Positions 16,811 through 25,594 of a stretch of 64,000 nucleotides of DNA are shown piece after piece (position 1 is the stretch's first letter; each line of letters begins with the position of its first letter). The notes under the pieces were generated by a model. It saw only the letters and a list, made by a program, of their open reading frames with translations, searched no databases and had not been told where the DNA came from. The stretch comes from Micromonospora profundi. Its GTDB lineage: Bacteria > Actinomycetota > Actinomycetes > Mycobacteriales > Micromonosporaceae. The translations under genes were made by a program, and so were the position numbers. The DNA is taken from the NCBI RefSeq assembly GCF_011927785.1, contig NZ_JAATJK010000001.1:5489001-5553000 (forward strand), read 5' to 3'.

Positions 16811-17467
16811 GTGGTGGATGCTGTGGTTTTCGACCTGGACGGCGTGATCGTGGATTCCGAGCCCGTGTGGGAGGAGGTCCGGCGGGCGTACGTGGCCGAG
16901 CACGGCGGGACGTGGCAGCCGGACACCCAGCGTCGGCTGATGGGTATGAGCACCGGCGAGTGGGCCGCCTATCTCAGTGGCGAGCTGGGCGTGCAGCGCA
17001 CCGCTGAGCAGGTCGCCGACGAGGTGGTGCGGGAGATGGCCCGGCGCTACCGGGAGCACGTACCCCTCATCGACGGCGCCGACGAGGTGGTGCGCCGGAT
17101 GGCCGCGCGGTGGCCGCTGGGGTTGGCCAGCTCGTCGCCGACCCGGCTGATCGCTGCGGCGCTGGACGCCACGGGTCTGACCGACGCTTTCGCCGTCACC
17201 CTGTCCACCGAGGAGACCGAGCGGGGCAAGCCGGCACCGGACGTGTACCTGACCGTCGCGCGGCGCCTCGGCGTCGACGCGACCCGCTGTGCGGCGGTGG
17301 AGGACTCGTCGAACGGGGTCCGGTCGGCTGCCGCGGCGGGGATGCGTGTGGTGGCGGTGCCGCACGGCTCGTACCCCCTGGACCCGGATGCGGCGGCGTT
17401 GGCGGCGGTGACAGTGGGTTCGATCGGTGAGCTGAGTCCGGAGCTGGTGGGCGGGCTGAAGGGTTGA
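16811..17467 (+). CDS. HAD-family phosphatase, beta-phosphoglucomutase-like branch
   Basis: 218 aa, GTG start. Motif I is FDLDGVIVDSEPVWEEV; the DxDGV and DSEP segments are typical of the phosphoglucomutase/2-deoxyglucose-6-phosphatase branch. Motif II is GLASSSPTRL, motif III is the Lys in ERGKPAPDVYLTVARRLGV, and motif IV is AVEDSSNGVRSAAAAGM. All catalytic positions are retained. It should hydrolyse or isomerise a small sugar phosphate. The short gap to the upstream SCO6745 gene suggests cotranscription. Confidence 0.9.
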   Translation: MVDAVVFDLDGVIVDSEPVWEEVRRAYVAEHGGTWQPDTQRRLMGMSTGEWAAYLSGELGVQRTAEQVADEVVREMARRYREHVPLIDGADEVVRRMAARWPLGLASSSPTRLIAAALDATGLTDAFAVTLSTEETERGKPAPDVYLTVARRLGVDATRCAAVEDSSNGVRSAAAAGMRVVAVPHGSYPLDPDAAALAAVTVGSIGELSPELVGGLKG

Positions 17468-17605
17468 CCTGCGCGCCGTCACGGCTGTCCCCGGTTGTGC
17501 GGTTTCCGGGCCGGTGTCGGTCGGCATGACGGGGACCGTGCGGGGTACCGCAGGCGACGGTGCTCGACACGGGTGCCGCGCGCCGGACAGCTGAGGAGTC
17601 GACGG

Positions 17606-18616
17606 ATGAAGGCCATCGTGTACGAGCGCACCGGCGACCCTTCGGTGCTGGAGTTGGTCGACCGCCCGGTGCCGGAGCCGGGGGCGGGCGAGGTCCTGGT
17701 CCGGATGGCGGTGTCCGGGGTGAACCCGACGGACTGGAAGTCCCGGCGGTCCTCCGCGCCGAAGGGGTGGCAGATCCCCGGGCAGGACGGCGCGGGAGTG
17801 ATCGAGGCGGTCGGCACGGGAGTCGACGCCGAGCTGATCGGTGAACGGGTCTGGATCTGGGAGGCTGCCTGGCAGCGGCCGTGGGGCACCGCCGCGGAGT
17901 ACACGCTGGTGCCGGTGCGGCAGACGGTGCCGCTGGGTGACGCCTCGTTCGAGCTGGGGGCGAGCCTGGGCATCCCGTTCCTGACCGCGCACCGCTGCCT
18001 GACGGCCGGCGAGCTCATGCCGGACGCGCTGCGCGCCGGCGCGTTGGCCGACCACACAGTGCTGGTGCAGGGCGGGGCGGGCGCTGTCGGCAACGCGGCG
18101 ATCCAGTTGGCCCGGTGGGCTGACGCCACTGTGATCGCCACGGTGAGCAGCCCGGAGAAGGCGCAGCTCGCTGCGGCAGCCGGCGCCTCCCTGGTGATCA
18201 ATTACCGGGAGCAGGACGTGGTCGAGGAGGTCCGCAAGATCGCCCCGGACGGGGTCCACACGGTCGTCGAGGTCTCCCCTGCCCGCAACGCGTCGACGGA
18301 CGCGCAGGTCCTCCGGCAGGGCGGCGCTGTCTGCGTGTACGCCGACGACGGTGGCGCCGAGATGACGGTGCCGGTCCGTCCACTGTTCGCGCTCAACAGC
18401 AGGTGGCAGTTCGTGCTGGTCTACACGGAGCCGAAGGCGGCAAAGGCACAGGGCGTGGTCGACGTGGCGGCGGCGGCCAACCAGGGTGGCATCCGGGTGG
18501 GCGCCGACGCCGGCCTGCCGCTGCACACCTACCCGCTGGCGGACGCGGCGGCGGCCCACCAGGCGGTAGAGGACTCGGTGGTGGGCAAGGTCCAGATCAC
18601 CACCAGCGACGCCTGA
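17606..18616 (+). CDS. NADPH:quinone reductase, zinc-free MDR family
   Basis: 336 aa from ATG 17606 (GAGGAG upstream; the in-frame extension to 17495 is not conserved-looking). It has the GroES-like N-terminal domain (MKAIVYERTGDPSVLELVDR, GVNPTDWKSR, GQDGAGVIEAVGTGV) and a Rossmann domain with VLVQGGAGAVGNAAIQLARW. The zinc-ligand cysteines of alcohol dehydrogenases are missing, placing it with zeta-crystallin-like quinone oxidoreductases. It likely reduces quinones or enones with NADPH. It is followed by a strong terminator at 18705-18741. Confidence 0.9.
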   Translation: MKAIVYERTGDPSVLELVDRPVPEPGAGEVLVRMAVSGVNPTDWKSRRSSAPKGWQIPGQDGAGVIEAVGTGVDAELIGERVWIWEAAWQRPWGTAAEYTLVPVRQTVPLGDASFELGASLGIPFLTAHRCLTAGELMPDALRAGALADHTVLVQGGAGAVGNAAIQLARWADATVIATVSSPEKAQLAAAAGASLVINYREQDVVEEVRKIAPDGVHTVVEVSPARNASTDAQVLRQGGAVCVYADDGGAEMTVPVRPLFALNSRWQFVLVYTEPKAAKAQGVVDVAAAANQGGIRVGADAGLPLHTYPLADAAAAHQAVEDSVVGKVQITTSDA

Positions 18617-18704
18617 TCGGGTCTTCGGCTGCTGATTTCCCCGTCATCAGGACAGAGCCGAACAATTTTCGCAACAATGACGGTGCGGGTTACCCGCAAG
18701 GAAA

Positions 18705-18741
18705 GGGCGGCCCCGGCGCGGTGCGAACGCCGGGGCCGCCC
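18705..18741. terminator. Terminator between convergent genes
   Basis: A perfect 14-bp inverted repeat: GGGCGGCCCCGGCG (18705-18718) and CGCCGGGGCCGCCC (18728-18741) with a 9-nt loop. It lies between the quinone reductase and the convergent acyl-CoA ligase and could serve both. There is no long U-run, as is usual in high-GC actinobacteria. Confidence 0.75.
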
Positions 18742-18805
18742 CCTGGGGAGGAAATGATCAGGAGAATTCCCTCTTCCCCAACAGGCGACGGTGCCCGCTA
18801 AAACG

Positions 18806-20455
18806 TTACGGGGCTGTCAGCTCCCGGACACTGAGCTCGCCTCCGGCGTACCGCGAACGGACGACCTTCTTGTCGAACTTCCCGACGCTGGTCTTGGGCA
18901 CCGCGTCGATGAACGCCCACCGCTCGGGCAGCTGCCAGCGGACAACTGTGGCGGCCAGGAAGTCGCGCAGTTCCTCGGCGGTCGCCGTGCCGCCCTCCCG
19001 GACCACCACGGTGGCCAACGGACGCTCGCCCCACCGCTCGTCCGGCACCCCCACCACGCAGGCCTCCAGCACCGCCGGATGGGCCATCAGCGCATTTTCC
19101 AGCTCCACCGAGGAGATCCACTCACCACCGGACTTGATCACGTCCTTGGCCCGGTCGGTGAGCGTCAGGTACCCGTCCGGGGACAGCGTGCCCACGTCCC
19201 CGGTACGCAGCCAGCCGTCGCGGAACTTCTCCTCGTCGGGGGCGTCGTCACCGACGTACCGTGCGGTCACCCACGGCCCCCGGACCTCCAGCTCGCCCAC
19301 TGACGTGCCGTCGGCGGGCAGTGGCTCGCCCGCCGGGCCGACGATGCGCGCCTGCACGCCGGCCGGCACCCGGCCCTGCGTGTAGCGGTAGCGCCACGCC
19401 TGCTCACCGCTCGCGCCGGCCGGTGGGCGGGAGACCGAACCCAGCGGGGACATCTCTGTCATCCCCCAGGCGTGGATCACGTCGATGCCGTGCCGCTCGT
19501 CGAACGCGTGCATCAGGGCCGGCGGGCAGGCCGAGCCACCGACGATCACCTCGGTGAGCGACGAGGTGTCCACGTCGTGGGTGTCCAGGTATGCGAGCAG
19601 GTCGGTCCAGATGGTCGGCACCGCGCCGGCCAGCGTCGGCCGCTCGGCGGCGATCATCTCGGCGATCGGCGCCGCCTGGAGGAATCGGTCCGGCATGATC
19701 AGCGACGCGCCGGACAGGAACGCCGCGTACGGCAGGCCCCACGACATGGCGTGGAACATCGGCACGATCGCCAGCTCCCGATCGGTCGGCCCGAGGCCGA
19801 ACCCCTCGGGCATGCAGACCTGCAACGAGTGCAGGTAGATCGAGCGGTGCGAGTAGGCGACGCCCTTGGGATGTCCGGTGGTGCCCGAGGTGTAGCAGAG
19901 CGCCGCCGCGTCCCGCTCGTCCACCTCGGGCCAGTCGAACGTGTCGGGACGGTCGGCGAGCAGCGCGTCCCAGTGGTGCACGGTGATCCGGTCACCGGCA
20001 GCAGCCACCAGGGGCGCCGGGTCACCGCCGCCGACCACCACGACGTGCCGCACTGTTGCCAGCTCGCCGATCACCCGGGCCAGCAGCGGGATGAGCGTGC
20101 TGTCGACGAGCACCACCCGGTCCTGCGCGTGGTTGGCGATGTAGGAGACCTGGTCGGGAAAGAGCCGGATGTTGAGGGTGTGCAGCACCGCACCCATGCT
20201 CGGCACCGCGAAGTACGCCACCAGGTGCTCGTTGTTGTTCCACATGAACGTGGCGACCCGCTCGTCGCCTGTCACCCCGCACTCGTCGCGCAGCGCGTGT
20301 GCCAGCCGCGCCGCCGCGCGGCCCACCTCGGCGTACGTCATCCGGCGGGGTTCGCCGCCGGTCCAGGTGACCACCTCGGCCGTGCCGTGCACCCCGGCGC
20401 CGTGGTCGAGGATCCGGGAGACCTGCAGAGGGGCGTCCATCATCGTGCTACGCAT
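18806..20455 (-). CDS. Long-chain fatty-acid-CoA ligase (FadD-type)
   Basis: 549 aa from ATG 20455; a further in-frame start at 20482 adds nine residues and cannot be excluded. AMP-binding motifs: P-loop LCYTSGTTGHPKGVAYSHRS, WGMTEMSPLG, and the hinge region GWLRTGDVGTLSPDGYLTLT then DRAKDVIKSGGEWISS. The C-terminal catalytic Lys lies in VPKTSVGKFDKK. It activates a fatty acid to acyl-AMP and then acyl-CoA. It is divergent from the Nudix gene with only 56 bp between starts, so the two promoters overlap. Confidence 0.9.
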   Translation of the reverse strand: MRSTMMDAPLQVSRILDHGAGVHGTAEVVTWTGGEPRRMTYAEVGRAAARLAHALRDECGVTGDERVATFMWNNNEHLVAYFAVPSMGAVLHTLNIRLFPDQVSYIANHAQDRVVLVDSTLIPLLARVIGELATVRHVVVVGGGDPAPLVAAAGDRITVHHWDALLADRPDTFDWPEVDERDAAALCYTSGTTGHPKGVAYSHRSIYLHSLQVCMPEGFGLGPTDRELAIVPMFHAMSWGLPYAAFLSGASLIMPDRFLQAAPIAEMIAAERPTLAGAVPTIWTDLLAYLDTHDVDTSSLTEVIVGGSACPPALMHAFDERHGIDVIHAWGMTEMSPLGSVSRPPAGASGEQAWRYRYTQGRVPAGVQARIVGPAGEPLPADGTSVGELEVRGPWVTARYVGDDAPDEEKFRDGWLRTGDVGTLSPDGYLTLTDRAKDVIKSGGEWISSVELENALMAHPAVLEACVVGVPDERWGERPLATVVVREGGTATAEELRDFLAATVVRWQLPERWAFIDAVPKTSVGKFDKKVVRSRYAGGELSVRELTAP

Positions 20456-20511
20456 GGGTAACAAGTTAGTGTCGCCGGTCACACGTTGGGAACCCCCGTA
20501 AATTGGCGCAG

Positions 20512-21003
20512 GTGAGCATTTCCTGGGCCGATTCGTACGTGGGGCAACTACGCGCGCTGGCCGGTGACCGGACGCTGATGTTCGTCGGCGCCCGGGCCGT
20601 GGTCAACGACAACGCCGGGCGCATCCTGCTGATCCAACGCTCGGACAACGGCCAGTGGGCAATGCCCGCCGGCGCCATGGAGCTGGGTGAGTCGATCGCC
20701 GACTGCGCCGTACGCGAGGTCCGCGAGGAGACCGGGCTGCGGGCGCTGCGGGTCTGCGCGTTCGCCCTCTACACCGGCCCGGACCGGACCAGCACCAACA
20801 TGTACGGGCACACGTACCAGGTCTTCACCACCGCGTTCAAGGTGGAGGAGTGGGATGGGCAGCTGTCCCGGACCACCGACGAGACCACCGACGCGGGCTT
20901 CTTTCCCCGCGACCGGTTCCCGGCACCGCTCTCCGCCTCGGTCAACGAGACCCTGGCCGACCTGGACGTCTTCGATCAGACCAACCGGCTCATCCTGAAG
21001 TAG
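20512..21003 (+). CDS. Nudix hydrolase
   Basis: 163 aa from GTG 20512 (a TTG three codons earlier is an alternative). The Nudix box is complete: GAMELGESIADCAVREVREE then TG, with the metal-binding REVREE. The strand before it, MFVGARAVVNDNAGRILLIQ, is typical of ADP-ribose/NTP-type Nudix proteins. It should cleave a nucleoside diphosphate linked to another moiety; the substrate is not evident. No Shine-Dalgarno is seen, and TAAATT lies about 10 bp upstream, so a leaderless mRNA is possible. Confidence 0.9.
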   Translation: MSISWADSYVGQLRALAGDRTLMFVGARAVVNDNAGRILLIQRSDNGQWAMPAGAMELGESIADCAVREVREETGLRALRVCAFALYTGPDRTSTNMYGHTYQVFTTAFKVEEWDGQLSRTTDETTDAGFFPRDRFPAPLSASVNETLADLDVFDQTNRLILK

Positions 21004-21019
21004 GTGAGCCGGCGGTCCG

Positions 21020-22693
21020 TCAGATCATCGTCTGGGACTTGGCCTCCATGTCGGCGGCGGCCTCATCCTTCGACTCCTTGGTGAGCGGCTTGCCGCCCGG
21101 CGCCGGAGCCTTACCGCCGATCGGGTCGGCACCACCGGTGGCACCCTCCGGCCCGGCACCTCGCAGCGTGTTGTTTGGCATCGCCACTGTGACCAGCACC
21201 GCCACGATGGCGACCAGGCCGGCGGTCAGGAAGACCAGGTGCAGCGAGTCGACGAACGACTCCTGGATGGCGGCCCGCACCGCACCGGGCAACGCCATGA
21301 TCGTCGCCGGGTCGTTGATCGAGATGTTCGTACCGCCGCTCGCCGCGATCGCCGCCTGCTGATCTGGCGGAAGCTGGGCGATCGCGCCCGGCAGCCGTTC
21401 GGCCAACTGCGTGTTGAGCCGCGAGGACAGCAGCGTGCCGAGGATCGCCACGCCGAACGAACCACCAAGCGACCGGAAGAACGTCGCCGAGGACGTACCG
21501 GCGCCCAGGTCCCGCACCGAGACCGCGTTCTGCACCGCCAGGACCAGCGACTGCATGCACAGACCCAGGCCGACGCCGATGACCACCATGAAGCCGAACG
21601 CCACCCACAGCGAGGTGTCCACGTGCAGCCTCGTGAACAGCAGCATGCCCAGCACCAGCGTCACCGCCCCGGCGACCGGGAACCACTTGTACCGCCCGAT
21701 GCGGCTCATCGCCCGGCCGGTGACGATCGACGTGACGATGATGCCCGCCATCATCGGCAGCATCAGCAGACCGCTGCGGGTCGGCGAGGCGCCCTTGACG
21801 ATCTGCAGGTACAGCGGGATGAAGATGATCGAGCCGAACATCACCAGACCCAGCACGAAGCCTGCGGAGTTGGCGAGCGCGAACGTGGCGCTGCGGAACA
21901 GCCGCAGCGGCAGGATCGGCTCGGCGACACGGGCCTCCTGGAGCACGAAGAGCACTGCCAGCACCGCGCCCGCGGCCAGCAGGCCGATGATCACCCCGGA
22001 ACCCCACGGGTACTCGTTGCCGCCCCAGCTCAACGCCAGCAGCAGACAGCTCACCCCGGCGACAAGCAGACCCGCGCCCAGCCAGTCGATCGCGTGCTTA
22101 CGCCGCTCGAACGGGATCAGCCGCATCACGTGGTAGCAGACCACGATGGCAAGGATCCCCAGCGGCACGTTGATGTAGAAGATCCACCGCCAGTCGGTCT
22201 CCGCGAAGTAACCACCGACAAGCGGGCCAGCCACCGACGAGATGCCGAACACCGCGCCGAACAACCCCTGGTAGCGGCCACGATCGCGGGGGGACACCAC
22301 GTCCGAGATGATCGTGAACGCCAACGTCATCAGGCCACCCGCGCCGAGGCCCTGGATGCCCCGGGTGACGATCAGCTGGGTCATGTTCTGCGACAACCCG
22401 GCCAGCAACGACCCGACCAGGAACGTGCCGATCGAGAACAGGAACACCGGCCGGCGGCCGTACAGGTCGGCCATCTTGCCGTACAACGGCGTCGACGCCG
22501 TCGAGGCGAGCAGGTACGCCGTGACCACCCACGAGTAGTGGTTGATCCCACCCAGTTCACCGACGATTGTCGGCAGGGCCGTACCGACGATGGTCTGGTC
22601 GAGTGCGGCCAGCAGCATGCCGGTCATCAGACCGAGCATGAGCAGCCGGATCTGCCGGTGATTCAACACCGGGGCGGCGGAGGCTTGGGTCAT
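21020..22693 (-). CDS. MFS drug-efflux transporter, DHA2 (EmrB/QacA) family, 14 TM
   Basis: 557 aa from ATG 22693 (GTAGGCGGA just upstream). Motif A variant GKMADLYGRRPVFLFSI follows helix 2, with LDQTIVGTALPTIVGEL in helix 1 as in EmrB/QacA proteins, and motif C-like GLGAGGLMTLAFTIISDVVS; about 14 hydrophobic segments are visible. A periplasmic loop near residues 430-480 (LNTQLAERLPGAIAQLPPDQ) and an acidic C-terminal tail are usual. It should export lipophilic compounds using the proton gradient. Convergent with the Nudix gene. Confidence 0.92.
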   Translation of the reverse strand: MTQASAAPVLNHRQIRLLMLGLMTGMLLAALDQTIVGTALPTIVGELGGINHYSWVVTAYLLASTASTPLYGKMADLYGRRPVFLFSIGTFLVGSLLAGLSQNMTQLIVTRGIQGLGAGGLMTLAFTIISDVVSPRDRGRYQGLFGAVFGISSVAGPLVGGYFAETDWRWIFYINVPLGILAIVVCYHVMRLIPFERRKHAIDWLGAGLLVAGVSCLLLALSWGGNEYPWGSGVIIGLLAAGAVLAVLFVLQEARVAEPILPLRLFRSATFALANSAGFVLGLVMFGSIIFIPLYLQIVKGASPTRSGLLMLPMMAGIIVTSIVTGRAMSRIGRYKWFPVAGAVTLVLGMLLFTRLHVDTSLWVAFGFMVVIGVGLGLCMQSLVLAVQNAVSVRDLGAGTSSATFFRSLGGSFGVAILGTLLSSRLNTQLAERLPGAIAQLPPDQQAAIAASGGTNISINDPATIMALPGAVRAAIQESFVDSLHLVFLTAGLVAIVAVLVTVAMPNNTLRGAGPEGATGGADPIGGKAPAPGGKPLTKESKDEAAADMEAKSQTMI

Positions 22694-22770
22694 TCCGCCT
22701 ACTTTCCCGCCCAACAGAAACCATGCGTCCCGACCCCCACCCCGTCCCGCCCACCCCCGCCCTCCCCGGG

Positions 22771-22829
22771 TTGATCATGAGGTTGGCGGGGCCGGATCGG
22801 CGTATCGCTCCCGCCAACCTCATGATCGA
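22771..22829. repeat. GATC-ended palindromic intergenic element (copy 1)
   Basis: Arms TTGATCATGAGGTTGGCGGG (22771-22790) and CCCGCCAACCTCATGATCGA (22810-22829) pair at 19 of 20 bases around a 19-nt loop that itself contains GGATC. It lies between the PfpI gene stop and the MFS start. It may terminate the PfpI transcript. The outer GATCATG ends resemble the element at 61033-61107. Confidence 0.8.
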
Positions 22830-22864
22830 CAAGGTGGGACGGGGCCGGGGGCGAGGGGGGACGG

Positions 22865-23404
22865 TCAGGCGGCGAAGGTTTGGGTGATCTTTTCGCAGAA
22901 GGCGGGGAGGTCGTCGGGGTTGCGGCTGCTGGTGAGGTTGCCGTCGGTGACGCACTCCTCGTCGACCCAGGTGGCCCCGGCGTTCGTCAGGTCCGTCCGC
23001 AGGCTCGGCCAGGACGTGATCCGTCGGCCCCGCAGCACGTCCGCCTCGATCAACGTCCACGGGCCGTGGCAGATCACCCCGACCGGCTTGCCAGCGTCGA
23101 AGAACGCCTTCACGAACCGCACCGCGTCCGGGTCGGTACGCAGGAAGTCCGGGTTCGCCACCCCGCCGGGCAGCACAAGCGCGTCGTACCCGGCGGCGTC
23201 CGCCTTGTCGGCGGTGACGTCCACGTCGTACGTCTTCGACTGGTCCAGGTGGTTGAACGCCTGGATGGAGCCCGGCTTGAGCGAGACCAGCTCGGCGGTC
23301 GCGCCGGCCTTCTCGACGGCCTCGCGCGGCTGAACGTACTCGACCTCCTCGACGCCGTCGGTGGCCAGGAACGCGATCCGCTTGCCTTGCAGTGTCGCTG
23401 TCAT
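22865..23404 (-). CDS. PfpI/DJ-1 superfamily protein (YhbO-type)
   Basis: 179 aa from ATG 23404, with GGAGAGGAG nine bases upstream; the very long open frame beyond it is antisense to hldE. The fold is glutamine-amidotransferase-like: GKRIAFLATDGVEEVEYVQP, then YDALVLPGGVANPDFLR and the nucleophile elbow VGVICHGPWTLIEAD (Cys-His-Gly), followed by SWPSLRTDL and GNLTSSRNPDDLP. Members act as deglycases/hydrolases of glyoxal adducts or as stress-induced peptidases; which applies is unclear. Divergent from hldE. Confidence 0.9.
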   Translation of the reverse strand: MTATLQGKRIAFLATDGVEEVEYVQPREAVEKAGATAELVSLKPGSIQAFNHLDQSKTYDVDVTADKADAAGYDALVLPGGVANPDFLRTDPDAVRFVKAFFDAGKPVGVICHGPWTLIEADVLRGRRITSWPSLRTDLTNAGATWVDEECVTDGNLTSSRNPDDLPAFCEKITQTFAA

Positions 23405-23596
23405 CTCGGTACATCTCCTCTCCGGGGGGTACCTCAATTCCCTTCCCGCCGCCGAACACCCGAAACAGGTCCGGCCGGTAAGGAAGGGCACTGTGCGGCA
23501 GCGCGCGGCCCCCCGATTGACAAAGGCCCCCTGACCAGCGGCCGGACGCCTCACCGGCCAGGTTTGGCCCGGAGGGCGTTGGGGACCCGGGGAGGC

Positions 23597-25594
23597 ATGG
23601 CAGGAGCAGCAGCGGAACAGCGCCGGCTCGCCACCGTCGTGGAGAGCTGGCTCGGGCGCCCGGTCCTGATCGTCGGCGACGCCATGCTTGACGAGTGGCG
23701 GTTCGCCGACTCCGATCGGCTCTGCCGGGAGGCGCCCGCACCGGTCCTCACCCTGCGACGGCGGATCTCCGCGGCGGGCGGGGCCGCGAACACCGCGGTC
23801 AACGTCGCCACCCTCGGCGGACGGGCGGTATTGGTGGCCCCCGTGGGCGCCGACGTGGCAGGCGACGAACTGCACGACTGTCTGGACCGCGCCGGCGTCT
23901 GGGACCGTACGGTAAGCCAGCCCGGCCGCCCCACACCCGTGAAGCGGCGGATGCTGGCAGGTAATCAGATCCTGCTCCGGGAGGACTCCGGCGACCCGGA
24001 CGACGCGCTGGACCCGGACGGGGTGTCCCGGCTGCTCACGGCGCTTGACTGCGCCACCGAGGAGCTGCGGGCAGCCGCCGGCGGGGAGGCGCCGACCCTC
24101 GTGGTCTGCGACTACGGTCTGGGTGCCCTGCCCGCGCCGGTCCGCGCGTGGCTGGTCGCGCAGCGGGAGCGATACGCCACTGTCGCGCTCGACGCTCACG
24201 ACCTCGCCGACTGGCGGGGCCTCGCACCGACGGTTGTCACTCCCAGCTTCGCGGAGGCGACGAGGCTGCTGGCCCGTGCCGGCGGCGCGTCCCGCCCGAC
24301 GGGCGGCACGGACCTGCACCTGGAACACCCCGACGGCGACCCGACCGACGGTCCCTCCGAACTGACCGTCGGCGCGGCCCCGGGCGGAACCCACACCGAC
24401 AGCACAGCCCACACCGACGGAGCCACCCACACCGACAGCGCCGCTCAGACCGACGGCACCGCGCCGGGCTTCGTCCGAGCCGATGCCCCCGGCCGAGCGG
24501 CGGGGATCAGCGCCGACCGTCCCGGCCCGGTGGGCGAACCCACAGCGAGCGAGGGCCGGGTGGCGTTCACCGGCGACGGGCTCAGCGTCACCGGCACCGG
24601 TGTCACTGTGAACACCGAGGCCGGGGCGGGCGTGGACCGGGCGGTGCTCGCCGAGTCGCGCCTGGCCGAGTTGCACGCGCACACCGGCGCCGACGTGGTC
24701 GCGGTGACCCTGGACACCGAGGGCGCTGTGGTCGGCGGCGCCGACGGCGAGCGGCGGCGCAGCCACAGCACCCCGGTCCCGGCGAGCCACGCCGTGGGCG
24801 CCGGGGACGCGTACCTGGCGGCGATGACGCTGGCCCTGGCCGCCGACGCGCCGCTGCCCACCGCCGCGCAACTCGCCCAGCTCGCGGCCACCATCACCGT
24901 GTCCGACACCGGCACCTGCGTGTGCCTGCGCGACGACCTGCTCGCCGCCCTCGACATGCGGCCGGAGACCGGTGGGCATCCGGCGCTCGTCGGCACCGAC
25001 GAACTCGACGCGATAGTGGCCGCGCATCGCGAGGCGGGACGGTCGGTGGTGTTCACGAACGGCTGCTTCGACGTGCTGCACCGGGGGCACGTGCGCTACC
25101 TGGAACAGGCCCGTGCTCTCGGCGACCTGCTCATCGTGGCTGTCAACTCCGACGGCAGCGTCCGTCGCCTGAAGGGGCCGGACCGGCCGGTCAACCCGGT
25201 CGAGGACAGAGGGGCACTGCTCGCCGCGCTGTCCTGCGTGGACCACGTGGTGATCTTCGAGGAGGACTCGCCCGCCGCGCTGATCGAGGCCGTCCGGCCG
25301 GACGTGTACGTAAAGGGCGGCGACTATCCGCCGGAGCTGGTGCCGGAGGCGCCACTGGTACGCCGGCTCGGTGGCCAGGTGCGGACCCTTGGGTACGTGC
25401 CGGACCGGTCCACGTCGGCGATCATCGAGCGGATCCGGTCACACAGCCAGGACCTGTCGTCGCAGGCCACGGACCCGGAGCCCGACGCGGTGTCCCGCGC
25501 CCAGGCCAGCATGCCCGACACGTCGTTGAGCACCGGGACGCAACCGGCGAGCGCGCCGCCGACGGGCAGCAGCATGACCACCCGACCGTCGTGA
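23597..25594 (+). CDS. hldE: Bifunctional heptose-7-phosphate kinase / heptose-1-phosphate adenylyltransferase
   Basis: 665 aa from ATG 23597 (GGGGAGG upstream). Residues 1-450 form a PfkB-type kinase: LIVGDAMLDEW, GGAANTAVNVATLGG, CDYGLGALP, VVTPSFAEATRLL and the catalytic HAVGAGDAYLAAM (GAGD at 401-404). Residues 480-610 form a cytidylyltransferase-like domain with FTNGCFDVLHRGHVRYLEQA (HRGH 495-498) and VKGGDYPPE. It makes ADP-heptose. Typical HldE is about 475 aa; the excess is a low-complexity insertion at about 229-348 within the kinase, with THTD/AHTD repeats, plus a Ser/Thr-rich tail of about 45 residues. It overlaps the next gene by 4 bp (GTGA), so the two form an operon. Confidence 0.92.
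   Translation: MAGAAAEQRRLATVVESWLGRPVLIVGDAMLDEWRFADSDRLCREAPAPVLTLRRRISAAGGAANTAVNVATLGGRAVLVAPVGADVAGDELHDCLDRAGVWDRTVSQPGRPTPVKRRMLAGNQILLREDSGDPDDALDPDGVSRLLTALDCATEELRAAAGGEAPTLVVCDYGLGALPAPVRAWLVAQRERYATVALDAHDLADWRGLAPTVVTPSFAEATRLLARAGGASRPTGGTDLHLEHPDGDPTDGPSELTVGAAPGGTHTDSTAHTDGATHTDSAAQTDGTAPGFVRADAPGRAAGISADRPGPVGEPTASEGRVAFTGDGLSVTGTGVTVNTEAGAGVDRAVLAESRLAELHAHTGADVVAVTLDTEGAVVGGADGERRRSHSTPVPASHAVGAGDAYLAAMTLALAADAPLPTAAQLAQLAATITVSDTGTCVCLRDDLLAALDMRPETGGHPALVGTDELDAIVAAHREAGRSVVFTNGCFDVLHRGHVRYLEQARALGDLLIVAVNSDGSVRRLKGPDRPVNPVEDRGALLAALSCVDHVVIFEEDSPAALIEAVRPDVYVKGGDYPPELVPEAPLVRRLGGQVRTLGYVPDRSTSAIIERIRSHSQDLSSQATDPEPDAVSRAQASMPDTSLSTGTQPASAPPTGSSMTTRPS

Noticed and set aside
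16724..18559. 611-codon minus frame opposite the HAD and quinone reductase genes
   Set aside because: High-GC antisense shadow; composition Arg/Gln/His-rich without motifs.
22880..23596. Apparent 239-residue N-terminal extension of hldE
   Set aside because: It is antisense to the PfpI-like gene; the ATG at 23597 has a good ribosome site and starts the conserved kinase fold.
23405..25246. Apparent 614-residue N-terminal extension of the PfpI-like protein
   Set aside because: Entirely antisense to hldE; the real start has GGAGAGGAG upstream and the conserved GKRIAFLATDG start.
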